This document shows, one piece after another, positions 43,314 to 51,782 of a DNA stretch of 64,000 nucleotides. Where the stretch lies: contig NZ_JAATHD010000001.1 in assembly GCF_011947265.1 (NCBI RefSeq), positions 124,001 to 188,000 of the forward strand, in the 5' to 3' direction. Numbering within the stretch: position 1 is the first letter of the stretch; each line of letters starts with the position of its first letter. The notes below the pieces were generated by a model that saw only the letters and a program-made list of their open reading frames with translations, was not told where the DNA came from and ran no database searches. The stretch is from Paenibacillus sp. HB172176 (lineage in GTDB: Bacteria > Bacillota > Bacilli > Paenibacillales > Paenibacillaceae). Both the position numbers and the translations under genes were made by a program.

Positions 43314-45059
43314 ATGGGAATTATTCGATTTGGCGGTTGTACGGTCGAACGCAAACAAGCTTGTGTCATGCGCGACGGCGTTGTGTTATATGCGGATATT
43401 TATCGTCCCGGGGAAGCGGGCCTCTATCCTGTGCTGCTGATGAGACAGCCCTACGGCAGAATGATTGCTTCAACCATTACTCAGGCGCATCCGGTATGGT
43501 ACGCGCGCCAAGGCTTCATTGTCATTATTCAGGATGTGAGAGGAAGAGGGGATTCCCAGGGCGAATTCGATCCCTTCATTCATGAAGCGGAGGACGGCTT
43601 CGATACGGTAGAATGGGCGGCCGCGCTTCCGCAATCAAACGGTCATGTAGGCATGTACGGGTTCTCCTACCAGGGCTGCACCCAATGGGCCGCGGCTTCG
43701 CAAAAGCCGCCTTCGCTCAAGGCGATCGCTCCCGGCATGTGCGGTGCGGATCTCTATCACGGAATGATCTATCCGCAAGGCCGTTTCGCGGCGGCCGAGC
43801 ATGTGCCATGGGCTTTCCAACTGGCCCGAGACGCGGCAAGAAGAGCGGGAGATGCGGAGACGGAGAGATATTGCACGCTGGTTAGGAAACAAACGCCGGA
43901 CGACCTCCTTTACCCGATAATGGAGAACGGTTCGCATCCGATCTTGCGAAAGTATTTTCCGGCTTATGAAGAATGGTTGCGGCATAGCGCTTACGATGAG
44001 TACTGGGAGAAGAGAAGCTGGGCCGAGAGCTTCCTGGAGCAGCCGATACCGGCTTTTCTGATCGGAGGCTGGTACGATGTGTTCCTGATGGGGACGCTCG
44101 GGGATTACGACATGCTGAAGAGTGTGCCGAGAACCGGAGATCTTGCTTTCAAGCTGAAGATTGGTCCATGGGATCATATTCCATGGGGCAGATATTCCGG
44201 TGGCGTCGATCACGGGGGCGAGGCGGACGGCAATATTCACGTAGAGCAGGCCGAATGGTTCAAATACTGGCTCGATCCGAAGCGCAAACCAATCGATGAA
44301 AGGAGTCGCGAGCCTGAGGTGAGCTATTACGAACGAGGCAGCTGCGAATGGATGACCTCCAGGCAGGGCTCGCCGCTCTCAAGCGCAGGCGAGCTTCGCG
44401 AGCAATGGTTGAACGGCTCGGAGAAGCCGGCGAACGGAAGCTCTGGCGGGGGAAGGTTGTTGGAGCATCGCTCTTCAGGCATCAACGCGATGCCCGATCT
44501 ATTCGTCTACGATGCGCGGCTGCCGATGACTCTGGAGGGCTATCAGCCGAAGGATCGCAGAGTCGAGCAGGACCGGTATGAAGCGTTAGTCTACACAAGC
44601 GCACCGCTTGCTTATCCGACGAGCCTCTACGGCGCCCCGAAGGTGGCGGCTCAAGCCCAGACGATGGGCGGGCCGACAGATCTGGTAGCCATACTTAGCG
44701 TCGTCGGAGCGGATGGCGCAGTCACTTTCCTGACGGCGGGCGTCGCCGAGATAACGGCGGAGGCCGGCGAGCATGAGCTGTGGCAGAACCTGAGCATCGA
44801 GCTCAGACCGATTGCGATTGAATTGCAGGCCGGCGAAGCGATTCGCCTGGAATTGACGGGAAGCGCGTATCCCTTGTTCGCTCGTCACCCGAACGGTCGG
44901 AGCATCAGCAAGTCTGCTCAGGCCGGGCCGCAGGATCTGTTGATCGCCTCGGTAGCCGTCAACTACGAGAGCTCGAAGCTGCAGTTGCCTGTACGAGCGA
45001 TTGAGAAGGAGGAGGATGTATGCATCGACTTGGCAATGGCCGAAATGACTGGTTTGTAA
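43314..45059 (+). CDS. CocE/NonD-family alpha/beta hydrolase
   Basis: 581 residues from the ATG at 43314 (GAGGG upstream). The nucleophile elbow is GFSYQG (Ser near residue 118), the acid is in GGWYDVF near 253, and the His in IGPWDHIPWG near 295. The C-terminal jelly-roll of X-Pro dipeptidyl peptidase/cocaine esterase types covers about 345-575. No signal peptide, so cytosolic. It hydrolyses an ester or amide. It opens the nine-gene operon and overlaps the isochorismatase gene by 40 bases. Confidence 0.88.
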   Translation: MGIIRFGGCTVERKQACVMRDGVVLYADIYRPGEAGLYPVLLMRQPYGRMIASTITQAHPVWYARQGFIVIIQDVRGRGDSQGEFDPFIHEAEDGFDTVEWAAALPQSNGHVGMYGFSYQGCTQWAAASQKPPSLKAIAPGMCGADLYHGMIYPQGRFAAAEHVPWAFQLARDAARRAGDAETERYCTLVRKQTPDDLLYPIMENGSHPILRKYFPAYEEWLRHSAYDEYWEKRSWAESFLEQPIPAFLIGGWYDVFLMGTLGDYDMLKSVPRTGDLAFKLKIGPWDHIPWGRYSGGVDHGGEADGNIHVEQAEWFKYWLDPKRKPIDERSREPEVSYYERGSCEWMTSRQGSPLSSAGELREQWLNGSEKPANGSSGGGRLLEHRSSGINAMPDLFVYDARLPMTLEGYQPKDRRVEQDRYEALVYTSAPLAYPTSLYGAPKVAAQAQTMGGPTDLVAILSVVGADGAVTFLTAGVAEITAEAGEHELWQNLSIELRPIAIELQAGEAIRLELTGSAYPLFARHPNGRSISKSAQAGPQDLLIASVAVNYESSKLQLPVRAIEKEEDVCIDLAMAEMTGL

Positions 45060-45799
45060 ACGGAGTGGAAGCGAATCTGACGCGAAAGCATCATCAGAGC
45101 ATCTTCATTACGCTTCAGGCGGAGCCGCAGCGCATCGCCATCAATCTGCATCGAACGGCGGTCATCGTCGTCGACATGCAGAATGATTTCTGCTCCGCCG
45201 GCGGCTGGGTGGACTATATCGGCGGCGATTACGCGACGCTCGGCGCGCTTGCGGACACGCAGAACGCCGCGCTGGAAGTTCTGAGAAGCGAAGGGGTCGC
45301 CGTCATCTGGCTGAACTGGGGCAATCGCGAGGATCGGCTTAATCTTAGTCCGTCCATCCTTCATGTCTACAATGGAGCAGGCACGGGAACGGGAATCGGC
45401 GAGCCGCTTCCGGAGAACGGGTCGAAGGTGCTCGAGAAGGGAAGCTGGGGAGCGGCGATTATCGATAACTTGAAGGTGGAGCCCTCGGACATTCATGTGG
45501 ACAAATATCGGATGAGCGGCTTTTGGGATACGCCGCTGGATAGTATTCTGCGAAATTTGAGAGTGGACACGTTGTTGTTCATGGGCGTCAATCTGGATCA
45601 ATGCGTCATGTCGACGCTGGAGGATGCGGTTCACGCCGGGTACGACGCCGTGCTCGTGAAGGATTGCTGCGCGACGAACTCTCCCCCTTATTGCATTGAC
45701 GCAACTTACTATAATATCAAGCAATGCTACGGATTCATTACGGATTCTGGCGCGTTATATGAAGCGATTCAATCGAAGGAAATCATTTCATCCAACTAA
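45020..45799 (+). CDS. isochorismatase-family cysteine amidohydrolase
   Basis: 259 residues; AGGAGG five bases before the ATG, inside the previous gene. The catalytic triad is present: Asp in VIVVDMQNDFCSAGG (about residue 52), Lys in HVDKYRMSGF and Cys in MGVNLDQCVMST (about residue 194). The family includes N-carbamoylsarcosine amidase, biuret hydrolase and RutB, which cleave carbamoyl or ureido amides. Here it likely removes a carbamoyl/amide group from an intermediate of the pathway. Confidence 0.9.
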   Translation: MHRLGNGRNDWFVNGVEANLTRKHHQSIFITLQAEPQRIAINLHRTAVIVVDMQNDFCSAGGWVDYIGGDYATLGALADTQNAALEVLRSEGVAVIWLNWGNREDRLNLSPSILHVYNGAGTGTGIGEPLPENGSKVLEKGSWGAAIIDNLKVEPSDIHVDKYRMSGFWDTPLDSILRNLRVDTLLFMGVNLDQCVMSTLEDAVHAGYDAVLVKDCCATNSPPYCIDATYYNIKQCYGFITDSGALYEAIQSKEIISSN

Positions 45800-45817
45800 T
45801 CTATGGAGGTGCTTGTT

Positions 45818-46252
45818 ATGACAAAGCCTGTATTGCTGGCAGGACGTTACGATCAAAGCCCGGTGTACAAAATTTCGCCAAAGGACAGCAACAAGTTCGT
45901 TCTCCTATGCGACGGGACGCAGGTTCCGTTCGTCTCGGTCGTCGAGATTTTCGACGTGGAGGGAAAGACGCCGCCGAATGAGCACGCGGAGGCGTTCGAA
46001 TATTTCTACGTGCTGCATGGGGAAGGCATCGCCACCGTCGGCGACGAGAGCATGACGATCGGGCAAGGCGCTTATTTCATTGTCTATCCCGGACAGACGC
46101 ACCAGGTCATCAATACGGGCAGCTCCAGATTGTATGTGCTGACGACGATGGTGCCGGACGAGAAGTTCTCCGATCTGATCAAATCCGGTATTGAAGCTTC
46201 GCTGGACGAAGAGGATTTGACGATTCTATCGTCGCTTTCCGCAGCGAGATAA
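45818..46252 (+). CDS. cupin-domain protein
   Basis: 144 residues from the ATG at 45818 (GGAGGTG seven bases upstream). Cupin motif 1 is at NEHAEAFEYFYVLHGEGIA, with His and Glu metal ligands, and motif 2 at YPGQTHQVINTG. It is a single small beta-barrel, probably metal-binding. It could be an isomerase, decarboxylase or accessory factor in the operon. Confidence 0.85.
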   Translation: MTKPVLLAGRYDQSPVYKISPKDSNKFVLLCDGTQVPFVSVVEIFDVEGKTPPNEHAEAFEYFYVLHGEGIATVGDESMTIGQGAYFIVYPGQTHQVINTGSSRLYVLTTMVPDEKFSDLIKSGIEASLDEEDLTILSSLSAAR

Positions 46253-46303
46253 CGCGTGCAGCCAGCATAGAGAACGTTATTCATGGGATAGGGAGAGATG
46301 GAG

Positions 46304-47107
46304 ATGAACAGATATACGGGCAAAGCATGGGATGCGCATTTCCTGCCCCGATTAAGCCGGAAGCAGGTAGTCGAGCTCGATAAGGAAAACGCTCTGGTCT
46401 TGCTTCCAGTCGCGGCCGTCGAACAGCATGGACCGCATTTGCCGACTTACACCGACACGCTCATTAATGAAACGATGCTGACGCACGCGTTCGAGCAGCT
46501 TCCCGACGACGCGCCGGTATGGCTCATACCGCCGCTAGCTTACGGGAAGAGCACCGAGCATTTGGGCATCCCGGGCACGATTACTTTATCGGCGACGACG
46601 CTCATGGCCGTGGTGATGGATATTGCGAGGAGCTTGCAAATCAGCGGCTTCAAGAAGCTGGCCTTCTATAATACGCATGGCGGCAATGTGGATCTGCTGT
46701 CGATGATGGCGAGGGAGATTCGAATCGAAACGGGGTTGGCCGTCTTCCAGGTGCAGTTCGACGGCTCCGCCGATCCCGAGGTGATCAAGCGGCAAGGCAC
46801 GATCGATATTCATGGCGGCGATGTGGAGACATCCTTGATTCTCGCGTCGCGGGAGCATTGGGTCGATATGAAGGAAGCGCCGGATGAAATTCCGAATTTT
46901 CCTTCGTCGCCCAATCTGCAATTCAAGAATAAACCGTTCGCATGGGTGATGAACGACATTTCCGAATCCGGCATCGCGGGGAACGCGAAGCTTGCGTCGC
47001 TGGAGCTTGGCCGTCATCTGTACGAACGGGGCGGCAAGGCGATGGCGAGGACGCTGATGGAACTGGTCGAATTCGATATGGCGAGCTTGAAGAAGCGGCG
47101 GCAATAA
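46304..47107 (+). CDS. creatininase-family amidohydrolase
   Basis: 267 residues from the ATG at 46304, nine bases after GGGAG; an ATG six bases upstream is too close to that site. Creatininase family signatures are PVAAVEQHGPHLPTYTDT (metal His and Asp), FYNTHGGNVDLL and DIHGGDVETSL. The family opens cyclic amides (creatinine) or deformylates cyclic-purine-type products at a di-metal centre. In this operon a ring-opening role is plausible. Confidence 0.88.
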   Translation: MNRYTGKAWDAHFLPRLSRKQVVELDKENALVLLPVAAVEQHGPHLPTYTDTLINETMLTHAFEQLPDDAPVWLIPPLAYGKSTEHLGIPGTITLSATTLMAVVMDIARSLQISGFKKLAFYNTHGGNVDLLSMMAREIRIETGLAVFQVQFDGSADPEVIKRQGTIDIHGGDVETSLILASREHWVDMKEAPDEIPNFPSSPNLQFKNKPFAWVMNDISESGIAGNAKLASLELGRHLYERGGKAMARTLMELVEFDMASLKKRRQ

Positions 47108-47186
47108 GTCTTGGATGGTTCAGGGGTTAGGATGGTTTAGCGGCAATTAGATCAGGTCCGGAGCGAATGAGAAGGAGGCGGCTTTA

Positions 47187-48002
47187 ATGGAAACGATGTG
47201 GAAAGAAGAGGTTGAGGCGGGCAAGGCTTGGGCTGACATGACGGATGACGCGGCATTCGTTCGTATGAATGGTCTATCAAAAACCTATCCGAACGGCACG
47301 GTCGCGTTAAGCGATGTGAACCTGACGATATCCGAAGGGGAATTCATCTCCTTCGTCGGTCCTTCGGGCTGCGGCAAGTCGACGATATTCAAGCTGATCA
47401 CAGGTCTTAGCGGCCATACGTCCGGCGAGCTTACCGTGCTTGGCAAGACGCCGAAGGAAGCGCGCAAGGCGAACAACACCTCCTTCGTCTTCCAGGATCA
47501 TACGCTGCTGCCATGGAGCTCGGTCATCGATAATGTGATGCTGCCGCTGTCGCTCCGGGGAGACTCGAAGAAGGAGAGCCGCAAGGAGGCGGAGCGCGTG
47601 CTCGAGATGGTCGGGCTGCGCGACTATACGAAGGCGCTGCCGAGAATGCTGTCAGGCGGAATGAAGATGCGCGTGTCGATTGCAAGGGCGCTGGTATCGA
47701 AGCCGAAGCTGCTTCTGATGGATGAGCCTTTCGCCGCTCTGGACGAAATTACGCGCCAGACGCTGCAGGATGAGCTGCTCTCGATCTGGCAGCAAGAGAA
47801 GAGGATGACGGTGCTGTTCGTCACTCACAATGTGTTCGAATCGGTATTCCTGTCGAGCAGGGTTGCCGTCATGACGCCGCGTCCGGGAAGGATTTCCGAG
47901 ATTATCGACATCGACGTACCCTATCCGCGCAGTCAGGATTACCGCTCAACGGCGAAGTTCGGCGAGCTGGTGCGAAGCGTTTCGAACGTCTTGCAGCATT
48001 AA
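47187..48002 (+). CDS. ABC importer ATPase, NitT/TauT type
   Basis: 271 residues. Walker A is GPSGCGKST near 57, the Q-loop is VFQDHTLLPW, the signature LSGGMKMRVSIARAL, and Walker B LLLMDEPFAALDE. AAGGAGGC lies eight bases before the ATG. It belongs to the SsuB/TauB/ThiZ group and pairs with the permease and binding protein downstream. Confidence 0.94.
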   Translation: METMWKEEVEAGKAWADMTDDAAFVRMNGLSKTYPNGTVALSDVNLTISEGEFISFVGPSGCGKSTIFKLITGLSGHTSGELTVLGKTPKEARKANNTSFVFQDHTLLPWSSVIDNVMLPLSLRGDSKKESRKEAERVLEMVGLRDYTKALPRMLSGGMKMRVSIARALVSKPKLLLMDEPFAALDEITRQTLQDELLSIWQQEKRMTVLFVTHNVFESVFLSSRVAVMTPRPGRISEIIDIDVPYPRSQDYRSTAKFGELVRSVSNVLQH

Positions 48003-48072
48003 TGCTTCACAGGATGAATCTGGCACAGGATTAGAGCCTTAACGATTTCATAATCAGGATGGAGGTGCAGCC

Positions 48073-49431
48073 ATGAGCGCGGGGTGGCAAGCGGAGGTTG
48101 ATGATTTGCTGGGGAAGGGCAAGGTTGTGGTGGAGCCTGCTGCAATCGAGAAGCTGTCGAAGGATTATTATTGGTATTCGCCGCTGCTGAAGGCGAAGCT
48201 GAAGGACAAGATCGCGGAAGGCGCGGTTAAGGTGCAGAGCGACGAGGATTTGCGGCAGACGTTGGCCTACGCTTATGCCCACAGCATTCCAGTCACGCCC
48301 AGAGGCGGCGGCACAGGCAATTATGGGCAGGCCGTTCCGCTTAGCGGCGGCATCGTTCTGGATTTGACGGGCATGAACGAGATTTTGGAGATCGGCGACG
48401 GTTATGCCAGATGTCAGGCGGGCGTGAAGCTTGGCGCGCTGGAGAAAGCGATTCGAGCTACGGGACAGGAGCTGAGAATTTATCCGAGCACGCTGATGAT
48501 CGCCACTATCGGGGGCTTTATCGGAGGGGGCTCTGCCGGCATCGGCTCCATCACTTACGGCGGCCTATGGAACGGGAATGTGCTCGAGCTGGTGGTCTAC
48601 ACCATGGAAGAGCAGCCTCGGCGCTTGGTTATTCGGGGTGATGAGATGATTGACTATATTCACGGCTACGGCACGACCGGCATTGTGGCCGAGGTTGTTA
48701 TTCCCTTGGCGCCGGCCAAGGAATGGCAGGAAGCGATCGGCCAATTCGAGAAGCTGGAGGATGCGCTGCGATTCGCCAATCGAGTGGCGGATGACCCGAC
48801 TCTTGTCAAACGGGTCGTGAGTTTGCACGAGTGGCCGTTGCCGAGTTATTTTGCCCCCTTGGCTCGTCATCTTGAAGAAGGCTGTGCAGCGGTGCTGCTC
48901 GAGATGGAGAAGGGCTCGCTGGATAGGTTGCGGAAGATCGCCGGGGAAGAAGGCGGGCATATTGGCTATACGAAGGAGGATTCGCATACGCGAAAAGGCG
49001 TCAGCCTGACGGACTTCACCTTCAATCATACGACGCTGTGGGCGTTGAAGGCGGATGCCTCTTACACGTACCTGCAATGCGGCTTCTCTCCGACGGAGTA
49101 TATAGCTCAGATCAGACAGGTGAAGGAGCGCTTCGGCGATGAGGTCATTATGCATATGGAATGGATGAAAGCGAGAGAAGGAAACGGCACGGTTCCCGCC
49201 AATCTGCCGCTGTTGAAATTCACTTCGGAGGAGCGGCTGAACGAAATTATCGACTTTCTTAATGAAATCGGCGTTCCCGTCAATAACCCGCATACCTGGA
49301 AGCTGGACAATAAGAACAAGACGTACGACGGCATGGTTGAACGAAAGAAGCTGAACGATCCCCGCAATTTGCTTAATCCAGGCAAGCTGTTCGGGGAACA
49401 AGAACAGGAAGAGGTGACTCAACATGAGTAA
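48073..49431 (+). CDS. FAD-linked oxidase, GlcD/VAO type
   Basis: 452 residues. The FAD-binding PP-loop is TPRGGGTGNYGQAVPLSGG near residues 76-94, followed by IGGFIGGGSAGIGS. The FAD-oxidase C-terminal domain ends with LNDPRNLLNPGKLFG. Relatives oxidise alpha-hydroxy acids (glycolate, lactate) or amines. GGAGGTG precedes the ATG. It lies between the ATPase and permease genes and overlaps the permease start by 8 bases. The substrate is presumably a hydroxy acid or amine generated by the hydrolases. Confidence 0.88.
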   Translation: MSAGWQAEVDDLLGKGKVVVEPAAIEKLSKDYYWYSPLLKAKLKDKIAEGAVKVQSDEDLRQTLAYAYAHSIPVTPRGGGTGNYGQAVPLSGGIVLDLTGMNEILEIGDGYARCQAGVKLGALEKAIRATGQELRIYPSTLMIATIGGFIGGGSAGIGSITYGGLWNGNVLELVVYTMEEQPRRLVIRGDEMIDYIHGYGTTGIVAEVVIPLAPAKEWQEAIGQFEKLEDALRFANRVADDPTLVKRVVSLHEWPLPSYFAPLARHLEEGCAAVLLEMEKGSLDRLRKIAGEEGGHIGYTKEDSHTRKGVSLTDFTFNHTTLWALKADASYTYLQCGFSPTEYIAQIRQVKERFGDEVIMHMEWMKAREGNGTVPANLPLLKFTSEERLNEIIDFLNEIGVPVNNPHTWKLDNKNKTYDGMVERKKLNDPRNLLNPGKLFGEQEQEEVTQHE

Positions 49432-50290
49432 ATCCTATGCGAGCGCAGGTACGCTCCCCGCGGAGAAAGCGGTTGTCGAAGGATCGTCCGTGTCGTTCGC
49501 GAAGAAGCTGAAGAAGCTAAGCGGCGTTTGGCCGCCGCTTGCCGCATTCGTCGTTGTGGTCGGCTTGTGGGAGCTGATCTGCCGACAGCTCGATGTGGCG
49601 ATCTACCTGCTGCCGAAGCCATCGGATATTGTACAGGCCGCGGTAGAGAACGGGAGCTCTCTCTCCAATGCGCTGCTGACGACGGCAACGGAGACGGTTA
49701 TCGGGTTCATCTTCAGCGTTCTGATCGGCGTAGGCTTCGCGATCATCCTCGCGAGCTCGAAGCTCGTAGAGAAAAGCGTCTACCCCTATGCCATCGTGCT
49801 GCAGACCATTCCGATTATCGCGATTGCTCCGATTATCGTCATCTGGTTCGGAGCGGGCACGAACGCTATTGTCTTCATTACCTTCCTGATCGGCTTCTTC
49901 CCGATGCTGTCGAATACGCTAATCGGACTCAACAGCACCGATCATAACATGAAGAATCTATTCTTCCTCTACAATGCGACGCCGCTGCAGACGATGTGGA
50001 GACTGCGCCTGCCGGCCGCGCTGCCCTATATTATCGCGGGCCTGAAAATCTCGGCCACGTTGTCCGTCATTGGCGCCATTGTCGGCGAATACATGGCGGG
50101 ACTCGGCGGCGCGAACGGCGGTCTCGGCTATGCGATCACCGTTGCCGCCACTCGGCTGAGAACGCCGTATTTGTTCGCTTGCGGTCTGTCCGCTTCGATT
50201 CTCGGCATCGTGTTCTACTTGATTGTGAACAGGCTGTCGAGGCTTCTGCTCAGCTCCTGGCATGAATCCGAGCTGGCGAAGGAGAATTAG
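49424..50290 (+). CDS. ABC importer permease, NitT/TauT type
   Basis: 288 residues with about six hydrophobic segments. The EAA-loop equivalent is near LFFLYNATPLQTMWRLRLP and a VIWFGAGTNAIVFITFL segment is typical of SsuC/TauC/ThiX permeases. The ATG overlaps the oxidase stop (ATGAGTAA). Confidence 0.93.
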   Translation: MSKSYASAGTLPAEKAVVEGSSVSFAKKLKKLSGVWPPLAAFVVVVGLWELICRQLDVAIYLLPKPSDIVQAAVENGSSLSNALLTTATETVIGFIFSVLIGVGFAIILASSKLVEKSVYPYAIVLQTIPIIAIAPIIVIWFGAGTNAIVFITFLIGFFPMLSNTLIGLNSTDHNMKNLFFLYNATPLQTMWRLRLPAALPYIIAGLKISATLSVIGAIVGEYMAGLGGANGGLGYAITVAATRLRTPYLFACGLSASILGIVFYLIVNRLSRLLLSSWHESELAKEN

Positions 50291-50295
50291 ACGCA

Positions 50296-51606
50296 ATGGC
50301 GAAGGGGGATTTGCATGTCATTAATGCAAAGCTGCCGCTGGGAGGCGACGCGGACAGCTGGCATGAGCTGATTGCGGAAGGCGGTTGCTGGAAGAGGATC
50401 ATCGCTCATCCGCAGAGGCTGAGCCTGGACGACGCCGTCAGCATTAGGGATCGCCGTTCGCTCGAGCAAGGCGCGCCGGGCAGATTGCCGGCAATCGTTG
50501 ATTTGGAAGGTAGAATCGCTTTGCCGGGCTTCGTGGATATGCATATGCATCTCGATAAGGCGCTTACGCTGGATCAAGTAGGCAATTCATCAGGCACCTT
50601 GCTTGAGGCGATAGCGAACTACAGCGGCAAGGCAGGAGAGTTCTCCAAGGCGAATATTCGCGAGCGGATGGTGAGAACGGCGCTGATGGGCCTTCGGCAT
50701 GGGACGACCGCGATGCGGACGCATCTGGACATGCCGGCGCATCTCGGGCGCGAGGTGCTGTATCGCACGATCGAGGCTGCTCTCGAGGCCCGCGAGGAGT
50801 TGAAGGGCAGAGTGAAACTGCAGCTATTCCCGATGCTGAGCTTTGCGAGAGATCCTGAAGGCGCGAAGCGGCTGAGCACCGAGTTGATCGGACTCGGCAT
50901 GGACGGAATCGGAGGTTGTCCCCATCTGATGGAGGATCCGTCGCTCGATGTCAAGCTGCTCTTCAAGCAAGCAGAGAAGCTTGGCGTGCCGGTCGATCTG
51001 CATGTCGACGAGACGGATAATCCGTCGATGCGCACAATCGAAACCATTTGCCATGCGACAATCGCGGCGGGCTATGAAGGAAAGGTGACCGCCGGCCATC
51101 TCTGCTCCTTGTCGAGCATGCCGAAGGATGAAGCTCGGCTGATTATCGAATTGATGGCGCAAGCGAAGGTAGGCGCGGTCACGCTGCCGGCAGTGAACTT
51201 GTATTTGCAGGGCAGGGGGGATGAAGGTCCGGTTCGCAGAGGCGTAACCCGAGTGAAAGAAATGCTGGAGGACGGCGTCGAAGTGGCGGCAGCGTCCGAC
51301 AATATTCAAGATCCGTTCCATCCGTTTGGCAGAGGCGATCTGCTCCATATTGGGGCAATTGCCGCTTATGCCGCGCATATGGGCGCCGCGTCCGATGCCG
51401 AACGAATCTTGGACATGATCACGCAAACGCCGGCGGCGCTTATGGGACTTCGCGAATACGGGATGCGGCAAAATCATCAAGCGGATATCGTCGTCCTGGA
51501 TGCAACGACTCCCGAGCAGCTTCTGCTCGAGGAATCGCCATCGCGCTGGGTGGCGGTGAACGGCACATGGGCAAGCGCCCATGTTCGGGAGGTCTGGCTG
51601 GATTAG
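50296..51606 (+). CDS. cytosine deaminase-like amidohydrolase with altered substrate pocket
   Basis: 436 residues, the CodA length. Metal and catalytic residues match CodA: FVDMHMHLDKA (His pair), VDLHVDETD (His and catalytic Glu), VTAGHLCSL (His) and ASDNIQDPFHPFG (Asp). The VNLYLQGRGDEGPVRRGVTR segment is strongly CodA-like. In E. coli CodA a Gln in FPQEGI binds the pyrimidine; here that stretch reads FPMLSF, and the residue after the catalytic Asp is Asn rather than Asp. The reaction is therefore likely deamination or hydrolysis of a different N-heterocycle. Confidence 0.88.
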   Translation: MAKGDLHVINAKLPLGGDADSWHELIAEGGCWKRIIAHPQRLSLDDAVSIRDRRSLEQGAPGRLPAIVDLEGRIALPGFVDMHMHLDKALTLDQVGNSSGTLLEAIANYSGKAGEFSKANIRERMVRTALMGLRHGTTAMRTHLDMPAHLGREVLYRTIEAALEAREELKGRVKLQLFPMLSFARDPEGAKRLSTELIGLGMDGIGGCPHLMEDPSLDVKLLFKQAEKLGVPVDLHVDETDNPSMRTIETICHATIAAGYEGKVTAGHLCSLSSMPKDEARLIIELMAQAKVGAVTLPAVNLYLQGRGDEGPVRRGVTRVKEMLEDGVEVAAASDNIQDPFHPFGRGDLLHIGAIAAYAAHMGAASDAERILDMITQTPAALMGLREYGMRQNHQADIVVLDATTPEQLLLEESPSRWVAVNGTWASAHVREVWLD

Positions 51607-51647
51607 ATGATTTGCTTGGGCGACTGGCAAGAGAAAGAAGAGAAGAG

Positions 51648-51692
51648 AAGTCAAGTCAAGTGAAGTCAAGTGAAGTGAAGTGAAGTGGAGTG
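51648..51692. repeat. nine-copy pentamer microsatellite
   Basis: Nine contiguous 5-base units (AAGTC or AAGTG, last GAGTG) lie between the amidohydrolase stop and the binding-protein gene, about 90 bases before its start. Confidence 0.9.
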
Positions 51693-51782
51693 AGCCGCAA
51701 GTAATGAGCGTCAGCGACAGGTTGGTTAGCGAGAATTGCAGTCGAGAGAGTAACGAATAGAGACAAAGTGGAGGGAACAACC

